This document shows positions 1 to 9,449 of a stretch of 64,000 bases of DNA, one piece after another (positions within the stretch are counted from its first letter, which is position 1; the number at the start of each line of letters is the position of its first letter). Under the pieces are notes generated by a model. It was given only the letters and a program-made list of their open reading frames with translations, ran no database searches and was not told where the DNA came from. A program made the position numbers and the translations under genes. The DNA lies in the NCBI GenBank assembly GCA_900468535.1, contig UBTY01000018.1:1-64000 (forward strand), written 5' to 3'. The stretch comes from Hyphomicrobiales bacterium. Its GTDB lineage: Bacteria > Pseudomonadota > Alphaproteobacteria > Rhizobiales > Rhizobiaceae.

Positions 1-313
1 ACCTTTCTAAGTCAACAGCGCTTTCCAAAAAAAGAGAGATTTCGCATATCGCATTGAATTAACACGCGTATTTTCGGAAACGTCTTTTCAGCCCTCGTCC
101 AGCGTCCAATAGCCGGGTTATTTCCGGCGAAATCATGCGGGAAAACAGAATAAGCATCGCCTTCGCCCTCACATCTTCACAATCGGATGGTCTTCAAGAG
201 CGGATGTCAGGCATGCATACGCGTGCGATTTGACTTCCATTGCCAAACTATGCACTTTTCGCGCCAGCCAGAGCTGCCGAAGAAGCCATTGAAAGGACGC
301 GGACAAACCTGCC
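1..313. other. Non-coding left edge, upstream of the M23 peptidase gene
   Basis: I see no convincing gene in this stretch. Short open frames here have poor codon use and no ribosome binding site. The first 100 bases are AT-richer than the rest and probably hold the promoter of the peptidase gene. I could not fix a -35/-10 pair. Confidence 0.4.
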
Positions 314-2257
314 ATGATGACGGAGAAGATGATGATCCGCTCGTTTGGCAACGAGCCACCGCTTCTCGCCGACGGCAGACGCGCGCCCGACCGCAGGGAA
401 GTTTCCTTGCGTTGGCTTTCGGGTACGTTCCTCACAGGTATTACATCTAGCGTATTGATGGGCGTTGCGCTCTTTGCGGCACTCGACGGCCGCCAGCAGC
501 TGGCAATCCCTGCCGAGGCCTATGCGAATATCAATACGGATACGCACGCCGGCGATACCGATGTGACGCGCGGCAGCCGCCTGATTTCGCCCGCGATTGC
601 TGCCAAGCCCTCCGACCGCAAGATCATGGAAGTCTCGACCGTCGTCCACGAGGGCGACAAGGAAGTCGTCCGCCGCCAGCCATTCGCGCGCGTGAAGATG
701 ACGCTTGCCGCGAACCATGTGGCAACAGAAGACTATCCGAGCTTCAACCCGCTGACGATCTTTTCGGCCGACGAGCCGGACGCGCAGCCGGTCGCCCGCA
801 CCGGACAGATCTACGGCTCCGACGTCGAATCCGAAGTCAGCCTGAAAACGGTCGCCTATCCGACGGCGAAATCAGATCTGCAGGTCGCAGCCGGCATGAC
901 GCTCGACGAGATCGAGGAGAACGTTCGGTCCAACGGCTCGGTCCTGACAGACGGCACCGCCCAGATCGCCGCTCTCTATTATGTCGACCCGCGGCGCTTT
1001 TCCAACGACGACAATGATGTAGACCTGACGGCCGGCCTGACGGCTCGTGTTCTCGAGCAGAACATGACGGTTTCGGCGCCGGAATCGATCACGCCGCAGA
1101 CCGAGGAATTCGCCGACGACATCATTCCGGTTCGCCAGGCGTCGTCCATCACCAAGGCGATGATGGACTCGGGCTATCCTGAGCCGCAGGCAAAAGGACT
1201 GGCTGGCTATCTGTCGCCGCTCGTTGGATCGGAGGATCTCAGCAAGGGCGACGTTCTGCGCATCGGCATCCTGCAGAAGGGCGAGCAGGCGAAGATCATC
1301 CGCGCCAGCGTCTATCGCGGCACTCGCCATCTCGTCACCGTCGCGCTCGACGATCACGACCGGTTCGTCGCCGGTCGGGAGCCGCCGCAGCTCGATGCCG
1401 TGACGACAGCCTTCGACGACAGCTCGTCCTCGGTACCATCCAACCAGAATCTGCCGCGCGTTTACGACGGTATCTACCGCGCCGCGCTGTCCTACGGCAT
1501 GACCAAGGACATGACCGCGCTGGTCATCAAGCTGCTGGCGAGCAGCGTCGATTTCCAGGCGGAGCTGCGTCCGACCGATACGCTCGAGGCCTTCTTCTCT
1601 GTCGCCGACTCCAGCGGACAGGCGACCGCGGATTCCGAGCTTCTCTATGTCAATGCGCGCTTCGGCGACACACAGACGCGCTTCTACCGCTTCCAGGATC
1701 CGGAAGACGGTTCGATCGACTACTTCGATCAGGATGGCAAGAGCATCCGGCAATTCCTGCTGCGCAATCCCGTTCCGAACGGCATCTTCAGATCGGGCTT
1801 CGGCATGCGCCGGCATCCGATCCTCGGTTTTGCCCGCATGCATACCGGCGTCGACTGGGCCGCGCCGCGCGGCACGGCGATCATCGCCGTCGGCAACGGC
1901 ACGGTTGAAAAGGCAGGTTGGGACTCCGGCGGCTACGGCAACCAGACGATCGTTCGCCATGCGAATGGCTACGAATCCTCCTACAATCACCAAAGCGCGA
2001 TCGCCAAGGGCGTCGTCCCCGGTGCCAAGGTGCGTCAGGGCCAGGTCATCGGCTGGGTCGGCACGACGGGCGAGTCCACCGGACCGCATCTTCACTACGA
2101 GATGATCGTCAACGGCACCAAGGTCGATCCGTTGCGCGTCCGCCTGCCGGGCGGCAAGTCCCTGACCGGCACCGCGCTTTCCAAGTTCGAGGACGAGCGG
2201 CAGCGCATCGACGCGCTTCTCGGCAACCAACCGCCGCCGCAGGTGGCGAGCAAATAA
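314..2257 (+). CDS. M23 (LytM-type) family metallopeptidase
   Basis: This 647-residue envelope protein probably cuts, or regulates cutting of, peptidoglycan peptide cross-bridges in the periplasm. A cytoplasmic N-terminus is followed by one hydrophobic segment at about residues 36-57 that should anchor it in the inner membrane. The C-terminal LytM domain (about 485-615) carries the zinc-site motifs HTGVDW (His at about 510) and HLHYE (about 592-596), so it looks catalytically competent rather than a degenerate EnvC/NlpD type. The middle holds a presumed LysM/opacity-associated-like region. Alternative ATGs lie 3 and 15 bases downstream of the chosen start. The gene ends convergently with clpB and the two share a hairpin terminator. 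The substrate is inferred from the family only. Confidence 0.9.
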   Translation: MMTEKMMIRSFGNEPPLLADGRRAPDRREVSLRWLSGTFLTGITSSVLMGVALFAALDGRQQLAIPAEAYANINTDTHAGDTDVTRGSRLISPAIAAKPSDRKIMEVSTVVHEGDKEVVRRQPFARVKMTLAANHVATEDYPSFNPLTIFSADEPDAQPVARTGQIYGSDVESEVSLKTVAYPTAKSDLQVAAGMTLDEIEENVRSNGSVLTDGTAQIAALYYVDPRRFSNDDNDVDLTAGLTARVLEQNMTVSAPESITPQTEEFADDIIPVRQASSITKAMMDSGYPEPQAKGLAGYLSPLVGSEDLSKGDVLRIGILQKGEQAKIIRASVYRGTRHLVTVALDDHDRFVAGREPPQLDAVTTAFDDSSSSVPSNQNLPRVYDGIYRAALSYGMTKDMTALVIKLLASSVDFQAELRPTDTLEAFFSVADSSGQATADSELLYVNARFGDTQTRFYRFQDPEDGSIDYFDQDGKSIRQFLLRNPVPNGIFRSGFGMRRHPILGFARMHTGVDWAAPRGTAIIAVGNGTVEKAGWDSGGYGNQTIVRHANGYESSYNHQSAIAKGVVPGAKVRQGQVIGWVGTTGESTGPHLHYEMIVNGTKVDPLRVRLPGGKSLTGTALSKFEDERQRIDALLGNQPPPQVASK

Positions 2258-2267
2258 AGATCGAACA

Positions 2268-2293
2268 AAAATGGCGGCCGAAGCCGCCATTTT
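2268..2293. terminator. Bidirectional terminator between the M23 gene and clpB
   Basis: A perfect 11-bp inverted repeat (2268-2278 and 2283-2293, loop CGAA) has A-runs on one side and T-runs on the other. It can therefore end transcription from both convergent genes. Confidence 0.85.
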
Positions 2294-2312
2294 CATTTTG
2301 ATATCGAACGTT

Positions 2313-4916
2313 TTAGGCCGCCTGGTCGACCGTGGAATTCCGCGTGCGGAACAACAGCCGATCCGTGCCGCTGGTGATCTTCACTGTCGATCCATCCGGC
2401 ACCTGACCGGAGAGGATCTGTTCGGCGAGCGGATCCTGAACATACTTCTGGATCACCCGCTTCAGCGGACGCGCGCCGTAAACCGGGTCGTAACCCTTGT
2501 TGGCGAGCCAGTTGCGGGCATCGTCGTCGAGTTCGAGCGTGATCTTGCGCTCGGCAAGCAGTGCCACCAGACGCTTCAGCTGGATGTCGACGATCGCGCC
2601 CATTTCCTCGCGCTTCAGGCGATGGAACAGGATGATCTCGTCGATACGGTTCAGGAATTCCGGTCGGAAATGACCGCGCACGACGTCCATGACCTGTTCG
2701 CGAACGGCTTCGCTGTCGTCCCCGTCCTTCAGCTGGGTCAGGTATTCCGCACCAAGGTTCGATGTCATGATGATCATCGTGTTGCGGAAATCGACTGTCC
2801 GGCCCTGACCATCGGTCAAACGACCGTCATCCAGAACCTGCAGCAGGATGTTGAAGACATCAGGATGCGCCTTCTCGATCTCGTCGAACAGCACGACCTG
2901 ATAGGGCCGGCGGCGCACGGCCTCCGTCAGCGCTCCGCCTTCATCATAGCCGACATAGCCGGGAGGGGCACCGATCAGCCGGGCCACGGAGTGCTTCTCC
3001 ATGTATTCCGACATATCCATGCGCACCATCGCCGTTTCGTCGTCGAAGAGGAAGCGGGCAAGCGCCTTGGTCAGTTCCGTCTTGCCGACGCCGGTCGGAC
3101 CGAGGAAGATGAACGAGCCGATCGGCCGGTTCGGATCCTGCAGGCCGGCACGCGCACGGCGCACGGCACGCGACACGGCCTGAACCGCGTCACCCTGGCC
3201 GATCACCGATTTCGCCAGCTCGTCTTCCATCCGAAGCAGCTTGTCGCGCTCGCCTTCCAGCATCTTGTCGACGGGAATACCGGTCCAGCGGGAAACGACA
3301 TGCGCGATGTTATCGGGGGTCACGACCTCCTGCACCATGGCGCTGCGATCGCTGTCCTGCTGTTCAGCCTCGCCAAGCTTTTTTTCCAGTTCCGGAATGA
3401 CACCGTAGGTGAGCTCGCCGGCGCGCTGGAACTCGCCCTTGCGCTGGGCGATCGCCAGATCGTTGCGTGCTTCGTCCAACTGCTTCTTCAGGTCCGCTGC
3501 CAGGCCGAGCTTCTGCTTTTCCGCCTGCCAGCGGGCGGTCAGGGCATCGGCCTCTTCTTCCAGACCGGTCAGCTCTGTTTCAAGCCGCACCAGGCGGTCG
3601 GCAGACGCCGTATCGGTTTCCTTCTTCAGCGCTTCGCGCTCGATCTTCAGCTGCATGATGCGGCGATCGAGTTCGTCCAGCTCCTCGGGCTTGGAATCCA
3701 CCTGCATGCGCAGCCGTGCCGCGGCTTCGTCCATCAGGTCGATGGCCTTGTCCGGCAGGAAGCGGTCGGTGATGTAGCGGTTGGAAAGCGTCGCAGCCGC
3801 AACGAGAGCCGAATCCGAGATGCGGACCTTGTGGTGCTGTTCGTATTTTTCCTTGAGACCGCGCAGGATTGAGATCGTGTCCTCGACCGTCGGCTCCTCG
3901 ACCATGACAGGCTGGAAGCGGCGGGCAAGGGCCGGATCTTTTTCGACATGCTTGCGGTACTCGTCGAGCGTGGTCGCACCGACGCAGTGCAACTCGCCGC
4001 GGGCAAGCGCGGGCTTCAGCAGGTTGGAAGCGTCCATTGCTCCATCCGCCTTGCCGGCACCGACAAGCGTGTGCATTTCGTCGATGAAGAGGATGATCTC
4101 GCCGTTTTCGGCCTGCACCTCGTTCAGAACTGCCTTCAGACGCTCCTCGAACTCGCCGCGATATTTGGCGCCTGCTATCAGTGCGCCCATATCGAGCGCC
4201 ATCAGCTTCTTGTCCTTGAGCGACTCCGGCACGTCACCGTTGACGATGCGCAGCGCAAGGCCTTCGACGATGGCGGTCTTGCCGACGCCCGGCTCGCCGA
4301 TCAGTACCGGATTGTTCTTGGTGCGGCGCGACAGAACCTGGATCGTGCGGCGGATCTCGTCGTCACGGCCGATGACAGGATCGAGCTTGCCTTCGCGGGC
4401 TTCGCTGGTCAGATCGCGAGCGTACTTCTTCAGCGAATCGAAGCCCTGTTCGGCGTTCGAGCTGTCAGCGGTGCGACCCTTGCGGATCTCGTTGATCACC
4501 TGATTGAGCGCAAGCGCGGTGACGCCGGCGTTCTTCAACGTCGTGGACGTCGAGGCCGAAGATTCGATCGCCAAGGCCTGCAACAGGCGCTCGACGGTGA
4601 CGAAGCTGTCGCCAGCCTTCTTCGATGCCTCTTCGGCGGTCGAAAGAACCTTGGCAAGCGGCTGGGCAAGATAGATCTGTCCATTGCCGCCGGAGACTTT
4701 CGGCAGCTTGGCAAGTGCTGCTTCGTTGGCAAGACTCGCAGCCTTGGGATCACCACCGGCGCGCTCGATGAGCGACGCTGCCATGCCCTGGTCATCGTCC
4801 AAAAGAACTTTCAGGACATGCTCGGGAGTGAATTGCTGGTGTCCCTGCGCAAGCGCATAGGTCTGGGCGGATTGAATAAAACCGCGCACCCGCTCGGAGT
4901 ATTTTTCGATATTCAT
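2313..4916 (-). CDS. clpB: ATP-dependent disaggregase ClpB
   Basis: ClpB is the Hsp100 AAA+ chaperone that, with DnaK/DnaJ/GrpE, extracts and refolds proteins from aggregates in the cytoplasm. The 867-residue length is normal for the family. In order it shows an N-terminal Clp repeat domain (1-145), AAA-1 with Walker A GEPGVGKT at 207-214, a long coiled-coil middle domain (about 405-530) and AAA-2 with GPTGVGKTE at about 605. It has no ClpP-binding IGF/L loop setting as in ClpA. A strong AGGAGG lies 6 bases before the ATG. Heat-shock sigma-32 control is usual for clpB, but I could not identify a convincing promoter here. In related genomes clpB usually follows the DUF4167 gene, which in this window lies 50 kb away. 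Confidence 0.97.
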   Translation of the reverse strand: MNIEKYSERVRGFIQSAQTYALAQGHQQFTPEHVLKVLLDDDQGMAASLIERAGGDPKAASLANEAALAKLPKVSGGNGQIYLAQPLAKVLSTAEEASKKAGDSFVTVERLLQALAIESSASTSTTLKNAGVTALALNQVINEIRKGRTADSSNAEQGFDSLKKYARDLTSEAREGKLDPVIGRDDEIRRTIQVLSRRTKNNPVLIGEPGVGKTAIVEGLALRIVNGDVPESLKDKKLMALDMGALIAGAKYRGEFEERLKAVLNEVQAENGEIILFIDEMHTLVGAGKADGAMDASNLLKPALARGELHCVGATTLDEYRKHVEKDPALARRFQPVMVEEPTVEDTISILRGLKEKYEQHHKVRISDSALVAAATLSNRYITDRFLPDKAIDLMDEAAARLRMQVDSKPEELDELDRRIMQLKIEREALKKETDTASADRLVRLETELTGLEEEADALTARWQAEKQKLGLAADLKKQLDEARNDLAIAQRKGEFQRAGELTYGVIPELEKKLGEAEQQDSDRSAMVQEVVTPDNIAHVVSRWTGIPVDKMLEGERDKLLRMEDELAKSVIGQGDAVQAVSRAVRRARAGLQDPNRPIGSFIFLGPTGVGKTELTKALARFLFDDETAMVRMDMSEYMEKHSVARLIGAPPGYVGYDEGGALTEAVRRRPYQVVLFDEIEKAHPDVFNILLQVLDDGRLTDGQGRTVDFRNTMIIMTSNLGAEYLTQLKDGDDSEAVREQVMDVVRGHFRPEFLNRIDEIILFHRLKREEMGAIVDIQLKRLVALLAERKITLELDDDARNWLANKGYDPVYGARPLKRVIQKYVQDPLAEQILSGQVPDGSTVKITSGTDRLLFRTRNSTVDQAA

Positions 4917-5171
4917 ACTGTACCTCCTTAGATCGCCCTGCCCTCATAAGGCACAGGCCGATGACTGAGATTGAGCTCCCTCAAACGGCAAGCCCATTGT
5001 TCCACCACGCTTGCGATTTGTGGTCGAGGAACTTGGGCTGGATATGGTGGAGGATTTGAAGAGTTTAAAGAGGCCGAAACCGAAAAACGCACGCGGTGAA
5101 TGGTGGTCCGCGCCGTCCGCGAACCGCGCCATGAGACCTACCCGGCGCCGCGTCCCCACCCAAAACGAAAT
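4917..5171. other. clpB upstream region, no gene seen
   Basis: This intergenic stretch holds the clpB ribosome binding site (4919-4926) and presumably its promoter, and runs up to the terminator of the leftward cheW gene. A short rightward frame at 5011-5265 crosses that terminator and the cheW 3' end, so I do not call it a gene. Confidence 0.4.
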
Positions 5172-5203
5172 CGCCCTGCCGACGAAAATACGCAGGCAGG
5201 GCG
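5172..5203 (-). terminator. Terminator of the cheW gene
   Basis: A 9-bp perfect stem (5172-5180 with 5195-5203) lies just past the cheW stop. On the minus strand it is followed by a T-rich tract (ATTTCGTTTT). Confidence 0.75.
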
Positions 5204-5230
5204 AACACTTGTCAGTAACGTGGGAAAACC

Positions 5231-5707
5231 TCAGGCGGCGAGATCGTCCGTCTCGTTTTCCTTGAACATCTTGGCGAGGTTCAGGAAGCAGATCATGCCG
5301 TTCTCCGAGGCAATGATGCCTTCGCAGAAGGCGCGATCGAAGGATGCGGTGACCTCTGGAACCGGCTGCACCTGGCTCGACGAAATCGTGAGGATGTCGG
5401 ATACGCGATCCACCAGCATGCCGATGACCATGTTGTGGACCTCGGCGACGACGATGGCGCTGCGCTCGTTGGCGACGGTGCTCTTCATGCCGAGCTTGAA
5501 GGCCAGATCGATGATCGGAATGACCGAGCCGCGCAGGTTCATGACGCCGATGACGTCAGCTGGCGAATGCGGGATCGGCGTCGACGGAGCCCAGCCGCGG
5601 ATTTCGCGGATCGTCGTCGTCTTCACGCAGAATTCCTGATCGTGCAGGCGGAAGGCAATGATCTCAAGCGTATCGCCGCTGAAGCTCGTGGAATTGATCG
5701 TGGCCAT
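5231..5707 (-). CDS. CheW-type chemotaxis coupling protein
   Basis: CheW couples chemoreceptors to the histidine kinase CheA in the cytoplasm. The 158-residue product is a single CheW domain, with the typical opening (IIAFRLHDQEFCV), the IREIRGW segment and the conserved NLRGSVIPIIDL stretch. An upstream in-frame ATG at 5758 would add 17 hydrophobic residues unlike any CheW, so I chose the ATG at 5707. The gene stands alone: no cheA, cheR, cheB or receptor gene adjoins it. It is therefore an orphan CheW. The only receptor in the window is the cytosolic one at 53.6-55.4 kb, and any partnership with it is a guess. Confidence 0.9.
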   Translation of the reverse strand: MATINSTSFSGDTLEIIAFRLHDQEFCVKTTTIREIRGWAPSTPIPHSPADVIGVMNLRGSVIPIIDLAFKLGMKSTVANERSAIVVAEVHNMVIGMLVDRVSDILTISSSQVQPVPEVTASFDRAFCEGIIASENGMICFLNLAKMFKENETDDLAA

Positions 5708-5897
5708 TAGATTTGTCCCAACTGTATAGAGCCAGGGCAGAAGCAACCACGCCACCATTGGCGCCGATCCACTTTGCCTTCAAGCCGCCAGTTCTCTCGA
5801 AACGGAGAGTACTGTCACGGTTAAAACCGGACATTAAAGAAAGAGTGTTTCCCAAATCTAAATCGCCCGGGAGGATTTTTTGCCTGGCGTAAAGCGG

Positions 5898-6656
5898 CTA
5901 TTTGGCTGCGGGCAATCGACTTGTTTGAAGCAGGCGCGGATCGTCCAGCAGGATTGCGTCGGGCTCGATCGCGGCGATCCGCGAAAGCCCCGCGTGATCC
6001 ACCTCGCCCACTGGAAAAGGCGGATATTCCGCAAGAGCAACGGATCGAGCCTGCCCGACCATCACGGCAAGCTGAAGATTGGCGCGACGAACGGCGGCAA
6101 CGTTCTCCTCTACCGCCCAGGCCTGCCAAAGCCGATACCAGGTCGCGCCTGCAGCGGCAGCTTGTTCCACAAGATCGGGAGCATCAAGAAACGCTAGGAT
6201 GGCGAGGTCATCGGTCCGCAGTCGGGCCGCATGGATCAGCGGGAGGCTCCTCAAGCCCAGCAACACACGCCGCTTCGCGCCCGATCGCTCGATCTCCTCC
6301 ATGACCCGCAACAAGGCGGCTTCATCGCCAAGCTTGAAGTCCAACAAAACGCCGAGCTGGCCGGAAGCCGCAAGTGCTTCGGACAGCGTCATGACCTCGG
6401 GCAGAAGTTGCCGCAGCACCGACAGGTCGAGATCGCCTACGGAACGCGGGTCGCCACACAGACGGCTGAGATCCGCATCGTGGACGCAGACGAGAATGCC
6501 GCCGCGAGTCTGGCGTATATCGGTTTCGATGGCGTCCGCGCCCTCTGCCTCGGCGGCCCTGAGAGCCGCCAAGGTGTTTTCACGCGCCAGCGCGGCCCCG
6601 CCGCGATGCGCGATGACGAGTGGCCTGCCGATGGTCTGTCGCCAGAGGTCCGGCAT
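5898..6656 (-). CDS. Glycerophosphodiester phosphodiesterase family protein
   Basis: Enzymes of this family hydrolyse glycerophosphodiesters to an alcohol and glycerol-3-phosphate. The protein (252 residues from the chosen start) shows the GDPD signature: AHRGG with ENTLAAL, the metal-binding ETDI, and HDADLSRLCG supplying the second catalytic histidine. Late motifs (LLDFKLG, and DAILLDDPRLL near the end) also fit. The start at 6656 has GGAG six bases upstream. Longer in-frame starts at 6680 and 6719 lack a good site. There is no signal peptide, so a cytoplasmic location is likely. It lies 66 bases downstream of the aminotransferase gene in the same direction and may be co-transcribed, although it has no obvious link to arginine metabolism. 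Confidence 0.88.
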   Translation of the reverse strand: MPDLWRQTIGRPLVIAHRGGAALARENTLAALRAAEAEGADAIETDIRQTRGGILVCVHDADLSRLCGDPRSVGDLDLSVLRQLLPEVMTLSEALAASGQLGVLLDFKLGDEAALLRVMEEIERSGAKRRVLLGLRSLPLIHAARLRTDDLAILAFLDAPDLVEQAAAAGATWYRLWQAWAVEENVAAVRRANLQLAVMVGQARSVALAEYPPFPVGEVDHAGLSRIAAIEPDAILLDDPRLLQTSRLPAAK

Positions 6657-6722
6657 TTGGGCTCCGTAAGTGAACAGCATACTGTCCGCACAGTTGCCCG
6701 CACCGCGAGGAGATCGCAAGCC

Positions 6723-7922
6723 TCAGACGATTGTCTTCTGGATCTCGTCCACCGCCCATTCCACCTGCTCTTTAGTGATAACAAGCGGTGGCGCCAGGCG
6801 AATGGTGTTCTCGTGCGTGTCCTTGGCGAGCAGTCCACGCTCCTTGAGCGCGTAGCAGAACTGGCGGGCGCCACCGGCTTCCGGCACGAGCTCGACGGCC
6901 ATCATCAGGCCGCGGCCGCGCACATCCTTGACGATGTTGGAGCGGATCGAGCGCAACCCTTCCAGGAAGTAGTCGCCCATGACGGCCGCGTTCTCGATCA
7001 TGCCCTCTTCGGTCAGCACCTTCAGGGCGCTGCGGGCGACCGCGCATGCAAGCGGGTTCCCGCCGAACGTCGAACCATGCTGACCGGGTTTCAGCACACC
7101 GAGAACTTCAGAATTCGAGAGAACGGCTGATACGGGATAGAAGCCGCCCGAAAGTGCCTTGCCGATCAGCGTCACATCGGCCTCGATCCCCTCATGCTCT
7201 TCCGCCAGCAGCTTGCCGGTTCGGCCAAGCCCGGTCTGGATCTCGTCGAGGATCAGCGTGATCTTGTGGTTGGTGCAGAGCTCGCGCACGCGCTTGAAAT
7301 AGCCGGCCGGTGGAATGATAACGCCGGCCTCACCCTGGATCGGTTCGATCAGCACAGCCACCGTGTTCTCGTTGATGGCGGCCGCCAGCGCGTCCGCGTC
7401 GCCAAAGGCAACGGTGCGGAAACCCGGCGTGTAAGGCCCGAAGCCGGTGCGCGCATCGGGGTCCGTCGAGAAGCTGATGATCGTCAGCGTGCGGCCATGA
7501 AAATTATCCGAGCAGACGATGATCTCGGCCTTGTTCTCGGGAACGCCCTTGACCTCGTATCCCCACTTCCGCACGGCCTTGATTGCCGTTTCCACGGCTT
7601 CCGCACCGGAATTCATCGGCAGGATCTTGTGCGAACCGGTAAGCGCTGCGAGCTCTTCGTAGAGATGTGCGAGCTGATCGTTGCGGAACGCGCGCGACGT
7701 CAGCGTCAGCTTTCCTGCCTGCTCGACCATGGCGGCAAGGATCTTCGGATGGCAATGCCCCTGATTGACCGCGGAGTAGGCCGAAAGGCAATCGAGATAA
7801 CGCTTGCCGTCGGTGTCCCATACATAGACGCCCTCGCCGCGCGTCAGCACGACATCAAGAGGCTTGTAGTTATGAGCGCCAAGGCGCTGTTCGGTGTTGA
7901 TCAGGCTTTCAGAATTGCTCAT
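6723..7922 (-). CDS. rocD: Ornithine--oxo-acid transaminase
   Basis: This PLP enzyme transfers the delta-amino group of ornithine to 2-oxoglutarate, giving glutamate semialdehyde and glutamate. That is the second step of arginine breakdown by the arginase route. The 399-residue length and sequence fit fold-type I class III aminotransferases: [18 protein letters not shown] near the N-terminus, [11 protein letters not shown] (the PLP-ring Asp) and the Schiff-base lysine in [16 protein letters not shown] six bases before the ATG at 7922 fixes the start. It follows the arginase gene by 14 bases, so the two form an operon. Acetylornithine aminotransferase is an alternative within the family, but the arginase neighbour favours RocD. 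Confidence 0.95.
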   Translation of the reverse strand: MSNSESLINTEQRLGAHNYKPLDVVLTRGEGVYVWDTDGKRYLDCLSAYSAVNQGHCHPKILAAMVEQAGKLTLTSRAFRNDQLAHLYEELAALTGSHKILPMNSGAEAVETAIKAVRKWGYEVKGVPENKAEIIVCSDNFHGRTLTIISFSTDPDARTGFGPYTPGFRTVAFGDADALAAAINENTVAVLIEPIQGEAGVIIPPAGYFKRVRELCTNHKITLILDEIQTGLGRTGKLLAEEHEGIEADVTLIGKALSGGFYPVSAVLSNSEVLGVLKPGQHGSTFGGNPLACAVARSALKVLTEEGMIENAAVMGDYFLEGLRSIRSNIVKDVRGRGLMMAVELVPEAGGARQFCYALKERGLLAKDTHENTIRLAPPLVITKEQVEWAVDEIQKTIV

Positions 7923-7936
7923 CCGCATCCCCTCCA

Positions 7937-8872
7937 TCATGCCGCGCGTGTCGGGCGGTCGAAGATCCGCCGGCCGAAAAGACTTGCCGTCAGCTCGACG
8001 AGAACCCGGGCGCTCTTGCCCCGGTCATCCAGAAACGGATTGAGCTCGACAAGATCGAGCGACGACACGAGGCCACTGTCGCAAAGCATCTCCATGATGA
8101 GATGCGCTTCGCGGAACGTCGCTCCGCCCGGAACGGTGGTCCCGACGCCCGGTGCGATATCCGGATCGAGGAAGTCGACGTCGAGGCTGACATGCAGCAG
8201 CCCGTTTGCAGCTTCGACTTTGCTCAGAATGTCGCGGATGATCGAGGCGACACCCTGCTCATCTATCGACCGCATGTCGAAGACGTTGACGCCGTGCTGC
8301 TTGATGAGTTCACGCTCCGGTGCATCGACCGAACGGATTCCGACCTGGAAGACGTTGCTCGGATCGACGAAGGCGCGGTCGCGCGGCAGTATCTCGGCAA
8401 ATTCGGCCTGCCCGCAGAAGAACGCCACCGGCATCCCGTGAATATTTCCCGAAGGGGAGGTTGCGGGCGTGTTGAAATCGGAATGCGCATCGAGCCAGAG
8501 AACGAACAGCGGCCGGCCCTGCTGGGCAGCATGGCGCGCCATGCCGGAAACGCTACCCATCGACAGGCTGTGATCGCCGCCAAGGATAAGCGGAAAACGT
8601 CCCGCCGCGGCAACCTCGTAGACGCTTGCCTCGAGCGCACGCGTGAAAGCGCCGACGGTGCGCAGGTTGTGTGCCTTCGGGTGGTTGGGAAGATCGCGCG
8701 CCGGAACGACCTGTACGTCACCGGCATCTGCCACTTCGTATCCGAGATCGATCAAAGTCTGATCGACGCCCGCGATGCGCAGCGCTGCCGGCCCCATGGC
8801 CGCACCGCGACGGCCCGAACCCTCTTCCAGTGGAGCGCCGATAAGCGTCACCGATTTCGTCTGTGCCTGCAT
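7937..8872 (-). CDS. rocF: Arginase
   Basis: Arginase splits arginine into ornithine and urea with a binuclear manganese centre. All metal-binding motifs are present in the 311-residue protein: [18 protein letters not shown] and [17 protein letters not shown]. The ATG at 8872 is preceded by GAAGGGG. A longer frame to 8923 lacks a binding site and family similarity. The downstream partner is ornithine aminotransferase, and the divergent neighbour is an Lrp/AsnC regulator, a layout typical of arginine-induced catabolic operons in rhizobia and agrobacteria. Agmatinase is less likely given the family-specific spacing and the rocD partner. Some rhizobial annotations call this gene arcB or argI. 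Confidence 0.95.
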   Translation of the reverse strand: MQAQTKSVTLIGAPLEEGSGRRGAAMGPAALRIAGVDQTLIDLGYEVADAGDVQVVPARDLPNHPKAHNLRTVGAFTRALEASVYEVAAAGRFPLILGGDHSLSMGSVSGMARHAAQQGRPLFVLWLDAHSDFNTPATSPSGNIHGMPVAFFCGQAEFAEILPRDRAFVDPSNVFQVGIRSVDAPERELIKQHGVNVFDMRSIDEQGVASIIRDILSKVEAANGLLHVSLDVDFLDPDIAPGVGTTVPGGATFREAHLIMEMLCDSGLVSSLDLVELNPFLDDRGKSARVLVELTASLFGRRIFDRPTRAA

Positions 8873-8947
8873 GCTTGTCCCCTTCACAATCGAGTTGAAT
8901 ATCAGACATCGCCCCGGCGACAAAAAGATGAAAAAGTGTCAATAATA

Positions 8948-8959
8948 GAAATCAATTTC
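8948..8959. promoter_or_regulatory. Candidate operator between arginase and the Lrp-type regulator
   Basis: A perfect 5-bp inverted repeat (GAAAT, two-base spacer, ATTTC) sits in the AT-rich 122-bp divergent intergenic region. It lies about 76 bases from the arginase ATG and 36 bases from the regulator's GTG. Lrp-family proteins bind AT-rich imperfect palindromes. Assigning this site to the adjacent regulator is inference from position. Confidence 0.35.
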
Positions 8960-8994
8960 GCATATTGCTCACTCCGGCATGACAAAGTGACACC

Positions 8995-9423
8995 GTGGAC
9001 GATCTCGACCAAACACTACTCAGTGCCCTCAGGCACAATGCACGCATACCTGTCTCGTCGCTCGCCGCCCTCACAGGCGCTTCGCGGGCAACGATCGCCG
9101 CCCGTATCGAGCGCCTAGTCGCGAACGGCACCATCACCGCCTTCACGATCCGCACCGGCCACGAGACCCGCGAGGCCGGCGTTCGCGCCATCGTCATGAT
9201 CGAAGTCCTCGGCAAACTCGCCGACAAGGTTGCGGATCAGCTGCGCGGGCTGCCGCAAGTGCGAGCCTTGCATAGCACCAATGGAAAATGGGACTTCATC
9301 GCCGAACTGGAAGACCGCGATCTGGTATCGTTCGACGAAACATTGCGACGCATTCGACTGATCGACGGAATCAACGTGACCGAGACGAATATCCTGCTGA
9401 AAACCCGCAAGGCCAGTTTCTAG
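8995..9423 (+). CDS. Lrp/AsnC family transcriptional regulator
   Basis: This 142-residue protein is probably the local, substrate-responsive regulator of the divergent arginase-rocD operon. It has the family architecture: an N-terminal winged helix-turn-helix (about 1-60, opening DDLDQTLLSALRHNARIPVSSLAALTG-like) and a C-terminal RAM ligand-binding domain (about 65-140). The start is a GTG, the only start that fits the family N-terminus. Regulators of this type next to arginine or proline catabolic genes commonly activate them in response to the amino acid. The effector here (arginine or ornithine) is inferred. Confidence 0.92.
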   Translation: MDDLDQTLLSALRHNARIPVSSLAALTGASRATIAARIERLVANGTITAFTIRTGHETREAGVRAIVMIEVLGKLADKVADQLRGLPQVRALHSTNGKWDFIAELEDRDLVSFDETLRRIRLIDGINVTETNILLKTRKASF

Positions 9424-9449
9424 CTAGGAGCAATGACCGCCAGCGGCGA

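Noticed and set aside
872..2296. 474-codon leftward frame opposite the M23 gene
   Set aside because: It is an antisense shadow of a confidently assigned peptidase.
2271..3872. Long rightward open frame opposite clpB
   Set aside because: It is a frame shadow of the high-GC clpB gene: it runs through the terminator and has no family similarity.
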